Shown here: positions 39,865 through 48,637 of the stretch, piece by piece | How positions within the stretch are numbered: the stretch's first letter is position 1 | How the letters are laid out: every line of letters starts with the position of its first letter | NCBI GenBank assembly: GCA_029821875.1 | Contig: JALGXW010000028.1 | Location: 1 to 48,652, forward strand | Length of the DNA stretch: 48,652 bases | Direction of reading: 5' to 3' | Source of the DNA: Candidatus Hebobacterum abditum | Lineage (GTDB): Bacteria > Armatimonadota > Hebobacteria > Hebobacterales > Hebobacteraceae | Made by a program: the position numbers and the translations under genes | Notes under the pieces: generated by a model | The model's input: the letters and a program-made list of their open reading frames with translations, nothing else | Told to the model about the DNA's origin: nothing | Databases searched by the model: none

Positions 39865-39938
39865 TGGTGGAGCCAGGCGGATTCGAACCGCCGATTCGTC
39901 CGTGCGAGGGACGCGTCTTCCCGCTTGACCATGGCCCC
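39865..39938 (-). tRNA. tRNA-Ala (anticodon CGC) with tRNA-Glu-like arms
   Basis: A 74-base cloverleaf with encoded CCA (39865-39867). The acceptor stem GGGGCCA/TGGCTCC includes G3-U70 and discriminator A73, the main alanine identity elements. The anticodon stem-loop CGTCC-CTCGCAC-GGACG gives anticodon CGC (codon GCG). The T arm is GGCGG-TTCGAAT-CCGCC. The D arm TGGTCAAGCGGGAAGAC has only a 3-bp stem and closely resembles that of Firmicutes-type tRNA-Glu, not the usual tRNA-Ala GCTC/GAGC stem. The anticodon loop also differs from Glu CTCTCAC by one base. It stands alone downstream of the rpoD region. Confidence 0.93.
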
Positions 39939-39994
39939 ACAAATGCGATTGCCCGTCCAGGACAACGGGCGTCAGGGCTGTTCAGCCACCTCAG

Positions 39995-40024
39995 ATCGTA
40001 CCAGAAGCTAAGCGGCAGCGTCAA
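39995..40024 (-). promoter_or_regulatory. Promoter of the tRNA-Ala gene
   Basis: On the minus strand TTGACG (40019-40024), 18 bases, TACGAT (39995-40000): five and four of six consensus bases. Transcription would begin near 39988, about 50 bases before the mature tRNA. Confidence 0.5.
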
Positions 40025-40073
40025 GCCAACGGCCGCTGCATCGCCAGAACAAGACGAGCATGCACAGCACAGG

Positions 40074-40607
40074 TCAGATAACGCTCTCGCCCCGGCGCGG
40101 CCTGATGCGCCTGGTCGGCTTCTTCGGGGGAGTGGCGCGGAGGAGCTCGATGCGCGAACCCTCCTCGGTCGGCCTCAGCGTAACCGTGCGCACCTCCTCC
40201 TCGCCCGAGACTACCAGCACATAGCGCTTACCCGACTCATCCTCTATTTCTTCTGCCTCCGGCTGGCCCGGAAGCTCGGAGGAGTAGTACTCGGCCACCT
40301 TCTCCCACGAATCGGCCGTGGTAAGCGACGCCGACGCGTACTGCACCACCGGCTCGCCCTCCTTCGTGGCGACGCTGTAGGCGAAGCTCTCCTGCATCTC
40401 CGAGGCCGGGTAGAACGGCAGCATCAGCTCGTCGGGCGAAGCCGAGTCGGAGTAGCTGACGACGACGGGGAAGCGCCCCAGCATCATCTCCTCGTCGCGG
40501 GAGGAGAGATACGGCGCCGCCACCGCGAGGTAGAGGAAACCCAGCAGCAGGCCGACTACTGCGACGATGAGTACTGCCCGGCCCGGGCGTGGTGCAGCCG
40601 TTCCCAT
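40074..40607 (-). CDS. Membrane-anchored extracytoplasmic protein, unknown function
   Basis: A 177-residue protein with an excellent GGGAGGGTTGAT site before ATG 40605-40607. One hydrophobic segment (about 11-33: AVLIVAVVGLLLGFLYLAVAA region) anchors an acidic soluble domain (about 35-160), which has alternating beta-strand patterns such as EPVVQYASASLTTADSWEKVAEYY and KRYVLVVSGEEEVRTVTLRP. Segment LTTADSWEKVAEYYSSELP recalls proteins that test a step function of volatile conditions in unrelated families, but I claim no homology. The tail is very basic (PPKKPTRRIRPRRGE). It follows rpoD by 31 bases and is probably co-transcribed with it. Confidence 0.75.
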   Translation of the reverse strand: MGTAAPRPGRAVLIVAVVGLLLGFLYLAVAAPYLSSRDEEMMLGRFPVVVSYSDSASPDELMLPFYPASEMQESFAYSVATKEGEPVVQYASASLTTADSWEKVAEYYSSELPGQPEAEEIEDESGKRYVLVVSGEEEVRTVTLRPTEEGSRIELLRATPPKKPTRRIRPRRGESVI

Positions 40608-40638
40608 ATCAACCCTCCCACCATGTAGACGATGAGGC

Positions 40639-42486
40639 TCAGTCGAGGTAGTCGCGCAGCTTGCGACTGCGGCTGGGGTGCTTGAGCTTCTTGAGCGCCT
40701 TCGCCTCGATCTGGCGGATGCGCTCTCGGGTCACCTTGAAGATGTGGCCGACTTCCTCCAGCGTCCGCTGGTAGCCGTCGTCGAGGCCGAAGCGGAGCTT
40801 CAGGACGTCCCTCTCGCGTTCGGTCAACGTGTCGAGCACATTCTCGAGCTGCTCGCGCAGCACGAGCGTCGAGGCCGCGTCGGCCGGCGAGACCGCGTCC
40901 TGATCCTCGATGAAGTCGCCGAGGTGCGAGTTCTCCTCTTCGCCGATCGGCGTCTCCAGCGACAGCGGCTCCGGCGCGATCCGGAAGATCTCGGTGACGC
41001 GTTGAACCGCCTTCTGCCGATCCTCTGCCGTCTCGAACGGCCCCTCCATCTCCTCCGCGATCTCCTCCCAGCTCGGCTCGCGTCCGAGCTGCTGGTGGAG
41101 CTGCCGTGAGATCTTCACGAGCTTGTTTATCGTCTCCACCATGTGAACGGGGATGCGGATCGTCCGGCCCTGATCTGCGATCGCTCGCGTGATCGCCTGG
41201 CGGATCCACCACGTGGCATAGGTCGAGAACTTGAACTTCTTGCGGTAGTCGAACTTCTCGACCGCGCGGATGAGCCCGATGTTCCCCTCCTGGATGAGGT
41301 CGAGAAAGGACATGCCCCGGCCACTGTACTTCTTCGCGATGCTCACGACGAGGCGGAGGTTCGCCTCGGTGAGTCGCTGCTTGGCGGCGCGGCCCTCGGC
41401 CAGCACCTCGTGCGCCCAATCCAGCGTGTCCCTGACCTTCGCAACCGGCGTGTCGGAAGCCCTGCCGATCTCGCCGAGGGTGGGCTCCCGCGGCGGCGTG
41501 CCGACTTGGCGCTTCGCCATGGTGAGGACCCTGAGATTCCGGCGAAGCTCGGCCGCTGATACTTCAAGGATGCCCGGCGCGTCGTAGCGCCCGACGGCGT
41601 CCTCGTCCTCTGGCGGCGGCGCCTCCTCTTCGCTGCGGGCCTCCGCCCGGAACTGCTCCCAGACGTTCCTGGCAAACAGATCGCGCGACACCCGACGAAG
41701 CTGGAGCCGACGCCGGTAGCGCCGGTACCGCTCGCCGCGCTCGCGCGACTCGCTCAGCGCGCGGTGGAGCTCCCCCTTGCCGATGCGCCGGCCATCCTCG
41801 TCCGGCGCGGCATAGTCGCGCAGCAGCAGCATCTGCTTGGTCTTCAGGTCCTCCAAGCAGTGCTGAAGATAGGACTGAACTTCCTTGTGCACGCGCTCCG
41901 GAGTGAGCTCGTCCTCTGTCATCCCACGGGACATCAGCCGCTTGATGATATGATCGATGATTCCTATCTCGTTCTTGAGGTCCTCGTCCGAGAAGCTCTC
42001 AATAGCGCGCACGATGTCCTGGAAGCGCGGCTCCCGGTCCAGGACATCCATGCTGTACTCCCAGACAGTTTGAAGCTTGGAGAGAATCGTGGCCCGCTCG
42101 AGCTGCTTCGCCAGCTCCACCTCCTCCTCGGGCGTCAGGAGCTGGACGCGCCCGATCTCGCGGAGGTACATTCTCACCGAATCATCGGGGGGGATGCCCT
42201 CGACCGCGGGAATCTCCTCCGGCGCGTAGGCGACGGCCGTGCGCGTGCTGGTTCGCCGCTCGCCCGCTGGGGCTTCGGAGCTGGGAGTATCTTGCGACTT
42301 CTCGACGACCTTGATCCCCTCATCCCCAACCATCTGGAGGATGTCGTCGAGCTGATCCGGGTCCACCTGGTCCTCATTCAGGGTGTCGTTGATGTCCTCA
42401 TACGTCAGGACGTTGCCCTGCTTACGCCCCTGCTCAAGGAGCTTCTGGACCTCTTCGGATTGCTTCAGGTCACGGCGTTCCCGCAT
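40639..42486 (-). CDS. rpoD: RNA polymerase primary sigma factor
   Basis: A 615-residue sigma-70. Region 1.1 is at the N-terminus ([20 protein letters not shown]). Region 1.2 begins with [20 protein letters not shown] at about residue 100. Regions 2.1-2.4 include [39 protein letters not shown] and [17 protein letters not shown]. Region 3 follows, and the region 4.2 helix-turn-helix is [20 protein letters not shown]. Between 1.2 and 2.1 lies a charged non-conserved region of roughly 220 residues, comparable in size to that of proteobacterial RpoD. The ribosome site before ATG 42484-42486 (GGTGGTGGAG) is very close to the start. It follows dnaG by 115 bases. Confidence 0.98.
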   Translation of the reverse strand: MRERRDLKQSEEVQKLLEQGRKQGNVLTYEDINDTLNEDQVDPDQLDDILQMVGDEGIKVVEKSQDTPSSEAPAGERRTSTRTAVAYAPEEIPAVEGIPPDDSVRMYLREIGRVQLLTPEEEVELAKQLERATILSKLQTVWEYSMDVLDREPRFQDIVRAIESFSDEDLKNEIGIIDHIIKRLMSRGMTEDELTPERVHKEVQSYLQHCLEDLKTKQMLLLRDYAAPDEDGRRIGKGELHRALSESRERGERYRRYRRRLQLRRVSRDLFARNVWEQFRAEARSEEEAPPPEDEDAVGRYDAPGILEVSAAELRRNLRVLTMAKRQVGTPPREPTLGEIGRASDTPVAKVRDTLDWAHEVLAEGRAAKQRLTEANLRLVVSIAKKYSGRGMSFLDLIQEGNIGLIRAVEKFDYRKKFKFSTYATWWIRQAITRAIADQGRTIRIPVHMVETINKLVKISRQLHQQLGREPSWEEIAEEMEGPFETAEDRQKAVQRVTEIFRIAPEPLSLETPIGEEENSHLGDFIEDQDAVSPADAASTLVLREQLENVLDTLTERERDVLKLRFGLDDGYQRTLEEVGHIFKVTRERIRQIEAKALKKLKHPSRSRKLRDYLD

Positions 42487-42601
42487 ACTCCACCACCACG
42501 TACTAGGCTTCTACACGCTCCCCCGTTGCGCCTGCTCCCCTTTGCGCACCGCGCGGGCAGCCGCGGCGCCGGCGACACCAAGCAGGCCCCTGTGTCTCTT
42601 C

Positions 42602-44428
42602 CTAGCCCCTTCCCACGATCCTCTGCCCGGCCAGCTCCGACCGGCGGCGGGTGACGTCCGCCAGCTCCTTCCGGATGGCCTCCCGCTCCTCGTCCGAGGC
42701 GGCCTCGCTCAGTCGCTCTCGCAGCGTCCGCTGCCGCCGGCCCAGCCTGGCCTCGACCAGGCGCCCGACGGTGCTGGCGAGGAACTCCTCCACCCGATCA
42801 TGCGGGACCTCCTCAAGCGCCAGTCGGGCCAGCAGGCCTTTGGCCGCGGCGTTGACCTCGCCGAGCACCGACTGAGGCGTGATGGCCTCCCCGCGTTCGC
42901 CCAGCCGGACAATGGCTTCGAAGACCTCCCTTTGCTCCGGCCCCGGGAAATCCTCTGCCCCCAACTCGGCGATGACCCGGTCGGCGTACTCGCCGTGCTG
43001 AAGAACACCGGCCAGCAGTGAGTCAGGGAGGCGACTGGCAGCCGGCTTGCCAGTGCTCCGCCTGTCTGCGGGAGCGACCTGCGGCGCGGCCGGCGCCGTT
43101 GCCCGAGCCGACCGCGGGGCCCTGGCGGCCTTTCGTGCAAGCTCCTCTCGCACCGCCGACTCCATGCTCCGAAGTCGGTCCGGCGATCCGGAGGCCGCCC
43201 GCCGCGCAAGCCATGTTACGTAGTGTTCCCGCTCGACCCCCCCCGGTACACGTGCGAGAACCGACACCGCGTCGCGCACCGCCTCCATCGTCTCGCGTTC
43301 GCCTCTTCCATCGGCTCGGGCCAGGACCCGACTCAGCTCCCACTCGATGATCGGAAGAGCGCCATCGACCAGCTCGCCGAAGGCGGGCGCGCCGCGGTCG
43401 CGGATCACATCGTCCGGGTCCTTACCCTCGGGCATGGTGATGACGCGCACCGCCAGCCCCGCCTGGGCGAACAGCTCTCGGCCTCTCAGCGCGGCCGCCA
43501 GTCCGGCCGAGTCCGAGTCGAAGGCGAGCACGAGCCGCTCGGTGCGCCGCCGCAGGAGGTCCACGTGCTGGCTCGTCAGCGCAGTGCCCATCGTGGCAAC
43601 GGTCTCCGCGAAGCCGGCCTCGTGGCAGGCGATTACATCCAGGTAGCCCTCCACCACGATGGCCCGCTCGGCCTCGGCGATGGCGGTTCGGGCGCGGTCG
43701 AACCCGTAGAGCACCTGGCCCTTCTGGAAGAGCGGCGTCTCAGGAGAGTTGAGGTACTTAGGCTGCTGATCCTCCGCAAGAGCGCGCCCGCCGAACGCGA
43801 CCGCACGGCCGCTCGCATCTCGAATGGGGAAGATCAGGCGGTTCCTGAACCGATCGTAGAACCCGCCGTCGTTCCTCTGAAGCACCAGCCCGGCGCGAGC
43901 CAGCTCCTTGCCCGCGAAGCCTCGGCTCCCGAGGGCCTTCAGCAGGCCGTCCCACGCATCCGGCGCGTAGCCGAGCCCGAAGCCCTCCATCGATTCCTCT
44001 GACACGCCGCGCCTCTTCAGGTAGGCCAGGGCGCGCTTGCCTGTGCCCTGCTTGAGCCCGGAAGCAAAGAACTGAGCGGCCTCCTCGTGCATCGAGAGCA
44101 GTCTGTCTCTGGCGCGGGTGCGGGCAGCGTCGGCCGGGGTCCTGGGCGGCAGCCCGAGCCGGCGGGCCAGCAGCTCGACAGCCTCCTGGAACGTCACCTT
44201 CTCCGTCAGCTCGACGAAGGAGAAGAGATCGCCGCCTGCCTTGCACCCGAAGCAATGCCACAGGCCCTTCTCCGGGTCCACGGTGAACGACGGGCTGCGC
44301 TCTTGATGGAAGGGGCACAGCCCCGACAGCCGCCGACCGGACTTACGCAGGCGCACGTGAGGAGAGATGATCTCGACGATATCTGCTCTGCGACGGATTT
44401 CCTCGAGGTCCCAGCCACCCCCAGACAA
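42602..44428 (-). CDS. dnaG: DNA primase
   Basis: Makes RNA primers for replication. A 608-residue protein with the three DnaG parts: an N-terminal CHC2 zinc-binding domain (C38, H41, C59, C62 in LCPFHQERSP and WHCFGCKAGG), the catalytic TOPRIM core (IVVEGYLDVIACHEAGF with the metal-binding Glu, LAFDSDSAGLAA, MPEGKDPDDVIRD), and a C-terminal helicase-interacting helical domain after a low-complexity Ala/Pro/Arg linker (about residues 425-465). The order dnaG-rpoD is the core of the macromolecular synthesis operon of many bacteria; rpsU is absent. A GAGGAGGTGAAC-type ribosome site lies shortly upstream of ATG 44426-44428. Confidence 0.98.
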   Translation of the reverse strand: MSGGGWDLEEIRRRADIVEIISPHVRLRKSGRRLSGLCPFHQERSPSFTVDPEKGLWHCFGCKAGGDLFSFVELTEKVTFQEAVELLARRLGLPPRTPADAARTRARDRLLSMHEEAAQFFASGLKQGTGKRALAYLKRRGVSEESMEGFGLGYAPDAWDGLLKALGSRGFAGKELARAGLVLQRNDGGFYDRFRNRLIFPIRDASGRAVAFGGRALAEDQQPKYLNSPETPLFQKGQVLYGFDRARTAIAEAERAIVVEGYLDVIACHEAGFAETVATMGTALTSQHVDLLRRRTERLVLAFDSDSAGLAAALRGRELFAQAGLAVRVITMPEGKDPDDVIRDRGAPAFGELVDGALPIIEWELSRVLARADGRGERETMEAVRDAVSVLARVPGGVEREHYVTWLARRAASGSPDRLRSMESAVREELARKAARAPRSARATAPAAPQVAPADRRSTGKPAASRLPDSLLAGVLQHGEYADRVIAELGAEDFPGPEQREVFEAIVRLGERGEAITPQSVLGEVNAAAKGLLARLALEEVPHDRVEEFLASTVGRLVEARLGRRQRTLRERLSEAASDEEREAIRKELADVTRRRSELAGQRIVGRG

Positions 44429-44546
44429 GCCCGTTCACCTCCTCGCGGCTCAATTCGTCCGCCGCAGCCCCATCACCTGCGTAGCGTGAGGGCGACATTA
44501 GCTCGCCTCCGTCTGGGGTACCATAGACTGGGAGCGGGGGCAGCCG

Positions 44547-44574
44547 ATAATAGCGGAGCGGCCTATCGGCGCAA
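44547..44574 (-). promoter_or_regulatory. Weak promoter candidate upstream of dnaG
   Basis: On the minus strand TTGCGC (44569-44574), 16 bases, TATTAT (44547-44552). The -10 box is good (five of six), the -35 poor. It lies about 120 bases before dnaG in a 267-base gap after nfo, where no gene is seen. Confidence 0.35.
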
Positions 44575-44695
44575 CGTCAGCGGTCCTCTTCACAGCGCCC
44601 CTGTTTCCCGATGACCTCGTTGGTTGCTATGGCTGCTTGGGCGAGCCCACGCCGATGTCGCCAACTTCAGGAGAGAGCGCGCACACTCTCCCTCG

Positions 44696-45559
44696 CTACC
44701 TCCTGCCACGCGGAACACCTCTGCGCTGAAGGCGCTTGATCCGCCTCAGGTTCCGCCGATCATCGCCGGGGCGCTCGATGGGTGTCTCGAGAACGGCGCA
44801 GCGGCCGCGCAGTTCCCGGCGGCGAAGCAGGGAGCGGAAGCCGACATCGCCGATGGTGCCGCGGCCGATGTGCTGGTGATGGTCGACATGCGAGCCGGCC
44901 GGGCCCCGGCAGTCGTTCATGTGCACGAGCTGCAACCGAGAGAGGGGCACGGCAGCGCCGACGGCCCGCAGCACCCGGCCCACTCGCCTCGGCCCGTCGA
45001 GGCGGTGCCCGGCGGCATGGGCGTGGCACGTATCGAAGCAGAGGCCGACGCGTTCGTCGCCGTCCAGAAGATCGAGAAGGGCCGCGAACTCCCCCCACTG
45101 CGCGCCCATCTCCGTGCCCCGCCCGGCCGAGTTCTCCAGCAGAAGCTCCACCTCCGGCGGCCCGCCGGAGAGCAGCGATCGGACCGCCGAAGCGACCGTC
45201 CTGAGGCCGCGGTTCATCCCCGCCCCCATGTGATGCCCGAAGTGGAAGACGACGAACCGCCCGCCCAGGAGCGCTGCCCGCACCATGTCGTCGGCCACGC
45301 TCCGCAGCGACTGCTCTCGCAGGGCCCTATCGGGCGAGGCCAGGTTGACGAGATAGCACGAGTGGATGACGATGGGCGAGATGTCGTGGGCAGCGAGTGT
45401 ATCGCGGAATCCTTCGACCTCCGCCGTCGCGTAGCTGCGGCCGCGCCAACCGCGAGCGTTTCTCACGAAGACCTGAACACACTCACAGCCGAGGGCCCGT
45501 GCCCGCCGAGCGGCCTTCACCAGACCGTCGGCAACAGGAACGTGTACCCCCACCCGCAC
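44696..45559 (-). CDS. nfo: Endonuclease IV (AP endonuclease)
   Basis: Cuts DNA 5' to abasic sites in base excision repair. The 287-residue length is normal. All zinc ligands known from E. coli Nfo can be placed: His in VIHSCYLVNLASP, His in VFHFGHHMG, Glu in LLENSAGRG, Asp and His in CFDTCHAHAAG, His in LVHMNDCRGP, Asp and His in HVDHHQHIGRG, Glu in VLETP. The start is GTG 45557-45559 with GGGAAGGGG upstream. The last 20 residues are strongly basic. It lies 21 bases after rfaE1 and two genes after nth, another base-excision enzyme, so repair genes are grouped. Confidence 0.96.
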   Translation of the reverse strand: MRVGVHVPVADGLVKAARRARALGCECVQVFVRNARGWRGRSYATAEVEGFRDTLAAHDISPIVIHSCYLVNLASPDRALREQSLRSVADDMVRAALLGGRFVVFHFGHHMGAGMNRGLRTVASAVRSLLSGGPPEVELLLENSAGRGTEMGAQWGEFAALLDLLDGDERVGLCFDTCHAHAAGHRLDGPRRVGRVLRAVGAAVPLSRLQLVHMNDCRGPAGSHVDHHQHIGRGTIGDVGFRSLLRRRELRGRCAVLETPIERPGDDRRNLRRIKRLQRRGVPRGRR

Positions 45560-45580
45560 CGGCCGCCCCTTCCCCGGTCC

Positions 45581-46636
45581 TCAGCGGCCCCGGCCGAGCC
45601 AGTCCAGGATTTCCTGGGAGGATGGGTTGTGGACCCCCACGAACCGGGACACCACTCCGCCCGCAGCGTTGGCGATCTCCGCCGCTTCGATGTAGCCTCC
45701 GTCGGCTGCCAGCGCGAGCGCAGAAGCGGCGCTGGCGGCATCCCCGCAACCAGTCGCATCGCCCACATCTCCGGACCCCGTTGCCGCGGGCACGTGTGCG
45801 ACTTCGTCGCCCGGGCCGAACACCGCGATGCCCCTGTCACCTCGCGTGATGAATACGGCTTCCGCCTCCAGCCGCTCCCGAAGTGCTCGACCCGCCCCTA
45901 GCACGTCGGGGGGCACCGACGGCCCGTCCTGCTCGCCGCCCATTTCGTCGGGCGTGCCCGCGGCGGCGTTGGCCGGGGGGCCGACCGCCTGAAGTGCCTC
46001 GGATTCATTCGGGCTGACGAGCGACGCGCCCCGGAACAGATCGATGTTACGCGGCTTCGGGTCGGCGCAGAACGGGATGCCGGCGCTGCGGGCAGCAGAG
46101 ATGAGATCGGGCGGCAGCGATTCCTCCGAGAGCACACCTTTGGCATAGTCCGCGACCAAGACTACATCGGCGTCCTCGATGGCGGCGCGGATCGACTCTC
46201 TCAGGCGATCGCGAATCTCACTCTCAATGGGACCATCGTATTCGGTGTCTATCCTGAGCAATTGCTGCCTGCTGGCGATGATCCTCAGCTTGTGCGTCGT
46301 CGGCCGCGACGGATCCGTGATGACACAGGAGACGTCTGCACCCCGGCCGTCGAGGTCGCTCAACAATCGCCGGCCGAAATCATCATCTCCCGTCACGCCC
46401 ACCACTCGAACCGACGCGCCGAGCCCGAGCAATATCGCGGCCACGTTGCCCGCCCCGCCCGGCTTCTCCGCTCGCGCCTCAGGCGTGAGGGGCATGGTGA
46501 CGACCGGAATCGGCGCCTCCGGCGAGATGCGCTTCACGCCACCGAAGACCCATTCGTCCATCATCAGGTCGCCGACGAGCAGCACTCGGCGGCCCTGGGC
46601 CTTCTCCAGCAGTTCCCTGGCGCGCTCCACTCTCAC
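45581..46636 (-). CDS. rfaE1: D-glycero-beta-D-manno-heptose-7-phosphate kinase
   Basis: A PfkB/ribokinase-family kinase of 351 residues that phosphorylates heptose-7-phosphate at C1 on the way to ADP-heptose, a lipopolysaccharide or surface-glycan precursor. Evidence is the N-terminal VLLVGDLMMDEWVFGGVKRI and RISPEAPIPVV, which is diagnostic for RfaE1/HldE1, then EKPGGAGNVAAIL, ADYAKGVLS and the anion-hole/catalytic region DATGCGDAASA (Asp kept; usual GAGD is GCGD). A Gly/Pro-rich insert (about 212-238) is not typical. The nucleotidyltransferase domain of the fused HldE is absent. Start GTG overlaps the nth stop as GTGA. Confidence 0.9.
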   Translation of the reverse strand: MRVERARELLEKAQGRRVLLVGDLMMDEWVFGGVKRISPEAPIPVVTMPLTPEARAEKPGGAGNVAAILLGLGASVRVVGVTGDDDFGRRLLSDLDGRGADVSCVITDPSRPTTHKLRIIASRQQLLRIDTEYDGPIESEIRDRLRESIRAAIEDADVVLVADYAKGVLSEESLPPDLISAARSAGIPFCADPKPRNIDLFRGASLVSPNESEALQAVGPPANAAAGTPDEMGGEQDGPSVPPDVLGAGRALRERLEAEAVFITRGDRGIAVFGPGDEVAHVPAATGSGDVGDATGCGDAASAASALALAADGGYIEAAEIANAAGGVVSRFVGVHNPSSQEILDWLGRGR

Positions 46637-47388
46637 TTGGGCGTCCTCGCGGGCCCTGTCGAGGCCCCGACGCCGACCCGCGGACAGAGGTCGGATAGTG
46701 GACAGATCTCACACCGCGGCCGCCGCGCGCTGCAGATGTCCCGGCCATGTCGCACCAGACCCAGGTGAAGTGCCAGCATATCTCCGGCACTCCACTTATC
46801 CTTCCTCTCCGGGCCAGCGGAGTTGAGCATGGCCTCGAACACCTCGTGGGCGCGCTCCATCGTCGTCTTGGGCGGGAGCAGCCCGAGCCGCTTCGACACC
46901 CTCAGCACGTGCGTGTCTACGGGAAGGGTCGGCTTCCCGAGCGAGAATAGCAGCACGCAGGCAGCAGTCTTCGGTCCCACCCCGGGAAGGCCGGTGAGGT
47001 AGTCTCGCGCCTCCGGCACCGGCATTCGCCGCAGGAACGACAGGTCGAGTTCGCCGCGCTCCCGCTCGATCTCTCTCAGTATCTGCTTGATGCGCCTGGA
47101 CTTGATCTCGCCGAGGCCGCCGGATCGAATAGCAGTCGCGATGCGGCCGGGCCGCGCCGCCAGCACACCATCCCATGTCGGGAATCGCTCCTTCAGCCGC
47201 TCGAAGGCGCGGTGGGAGTTGACGTCGGTGGTGTTCTGCGAAAGCACTGTGCCGATCAGGCTGTCGAGCGGATCGCCACCGCGAGCATGGGAGGGCCGGC
47301 CGTAGGTTCTGTTCAGCTGGCGCAGAATGAGCGGCAGCCGAGCCTGCGCCGGGCTTGCCGCGAGGCTAGCGGATGATCGACTGCTCAC
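46633..47388 (-). CDS. nth: Endonuclease III-like DNA glycosylase/AP lyase
   Basis: Removes oxidised pyrimidines and cuts abasic sites. I take GTG 47386-47388 (eight bases after GGTGGG); GTG 47394 is also possible, and the longer open frame is antisense noise inside purA. That gives 251 residues overlapping purA by 23 bases. Core features are LIGTVLSQNTTDVN, the helix-hairpin-helix LPGVGPKTAACVLLF with the catalytic Lys, the catalytic Asp in VDTHVLRVSKRLGL, and a C-terminal 4Fe-4S cluster with spacing C-x6-C-x2-C-x5-C (CSARRPRC, CEIC, CPLSDLC). Confidence 0.95.
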   Translation of the reverse strand: MSSRSSASLAASPAQARLPLILRQLNRTYGRPSHARGGDPLDSLIGTVLSQNTTDVNSHRAFERLKERFPTWDGVLAARPGRIATAIRSGGLGEIKSRRIKQILREIERERGELDLSFLRRMPVPEARDYLTGLPGVGPKTAACVLLFSLGKPTLPVDTHVLRVSKRLGLLPPKTTMERAHEVFEAMLNSAGPERKDKWSAGDMLALHLGLVRHGRDICSARRPRCEICPLSDLCPRVGVGASTGPARTPK

Positions 47389-48637
47389 GCTCACGGCCCA
47401 CCAGCACGTATGTAACCGGCGCCCCGGCCAACTCGCCAATCCGGTCGACGTAGCGCCGCGCGTTCTCCGGCAGATCGGAGAAGCTCTTTGCCTGAGACGT
47501 ATCGCTCTTCCATCCTGGCAGCGTCTCGTAGACTGGCTCACAGCGGTCCAGTTCGGTGACCTGGTTGGGGAACGAAGGCACTTCCTTGCCGTCACACGTG
47601 TAGCCCACGCAGACCGGGATCTGGTCGAACTGGTCGAGCACGTCGAGGTGCGTGATCCCCAGTTCCTCAATGCCGTTCAGCCGCACCGACTTGCGGACGA
47701 CCATCGCGTCGAACCATCCGATCCCCCGCGCCCGGCCGGTGGTGCTGCCGAACTCGCCTCCGGGCTCCCGCATCTGCTCGGCGGTGGCCTCATCCACCGC
47801 CGTAGGAAACGGCCCCGCGCCGACCCGCGAGGTGTAGGCCTTGGCCGCGCCGATGATCCGGTCGATCAGCTTCGGCGGTATGCCCGCGCCGGCCGTCACC
47901 TCGCCGGAGAGCGGGTTCGAGCTGGTCACATAGGGATAGGTGCCCCAGTCGATGTCCAGCAAGGTGCCGTGTGCGCCCTCGAAGAGCACGCGCTGGCCGC
48001 TGTCGAGCGCCTCGCGCACCAGAAGCGACGTGTCGCAGACGGCGTCCGCGAAGTGATCATGCAGCGTCACCAGGTCATGGTAGGTCCGGTCAGGGTCAAC
48101 GCCCCGAGCATTGTATATCTTCTTCAGCAGCAGGTTCTTGTAGTCCACCGCGTCGTGCAGCCTATCGGTCAGCGTTTCGCGATCTCTCAGGTCGCCCACT
48201 CTCAGCCCGCGCCGGGCCACTTTGTCCTCATAGGCCGGCCCGATCCCCCGGAGCGTCGTGCCTATGGCCCGCTTGCCGCGGCGCTTCTCCTCCTGCTCCT
48301 CGATCAGCTTGTGGTACGGCAGGATCAGGTGCGCGTTCTCGCTGATTCTGATATTGCCCCTGACCTCAATGCCGCGAGACGACAGCTCCTCTTCTTCCTG
48401 CAGGAGAACGTCGAGGTCGATGACCATTCCCGCGCCGAGCAGGGAGAGCTTGCCTCGCAAGATGCCGATGGGGATGAGATGGACGGCGAATTTCTCTTCG
48501 CCGATCCACACCGTGTGGCCCGCGTTGTTCCCGCCCTGGTAGCGGACAACCATGTCTGAGTCTGCGGCCAGCATATCGACGAGGCGGCCTTTGCCCTCAT
48601 CTCCCCACTGGCTGCCGACGACAACTGTTGCTGGCAT
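47366..48637 (-). CDS. purA: Adenylosuccinate synthetase
   Basis: Joins IMP and aspartate with GTP to give adenylosuccinate, the committed step to AMP. Complete at 423 residues. ATG 48635-48637 follows GGGGAGG. Signatures are VVVGSQWGDEGKGRLVD (P-loop and catalytic Asp), GGNNAGHTVW (catalytic His), TTLRGIGPAYEDKVARRG-like GTTLRGIGPAYEDKV, FEGAHGTLLDIDWGTYPYVT, GAGPFPTA and the C-terminal VGREREQSI. The family tip FEGAQG reads FEGAHG here. It is first in an overlapping string with nth and rfaE1; its promoter must lie outside the window. Confidence 0.98.
   Translation of the reverse strand: MPATVVVGSQWGDEGKGRLVDMLAADSDMVVRYQGGNNAGHTVWIGEEKFAVHLIPIGILRGKLSLLGAGMVIDLDVLLQEEEELSSRGIEVRGNIRISENAHLILPYHKLIEEQEEKRRGKRAIGTTLRGIGPAYEDKVARRGLRVGDLRDRETLTDRLHDAVDYKNLLLKKIYNARGVDPDRTYHDLVTLHDHFADAVCDTSLLVREALDSGQRVLFEGAHGTLLDIDWGTYPYVTSSNPLSGEVTAGAGIPPKLIDRIIGAAKAYTSRVGAGPFPTAVDEATAEQMREPGGEFGSTTGRARGIGWFDAMVVRKSVRLNGIEELGITHLDVLDQFDQIPVCVGYTCDGKEVPSFPNQVTELDRCEPVYETLPGWKSDTSQAKSFSDLPENARRYVDRIGELAGAPVTYVLVGREREQSIIR

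Noticed and set aside
39939-39994. Hairpin in the tRNA leader (GCCCGT with ACGGGC)
   Set aside because: Only six base pairs with an eight-base loop; too weak to call an attenuator or terminator.
44429-44695. Small genes between nfo and dnaG
   Set aside because: Short frames only, without ribosome sites or protein-like composition; the gap is better explained as a promoter region.
47395-47670. Long N-terminal extension of nth
   Set aside because: It lies wholly inside purA on the same strand in another frame and is Ser/Arg-rich; the nth family begins near GTG 47388.
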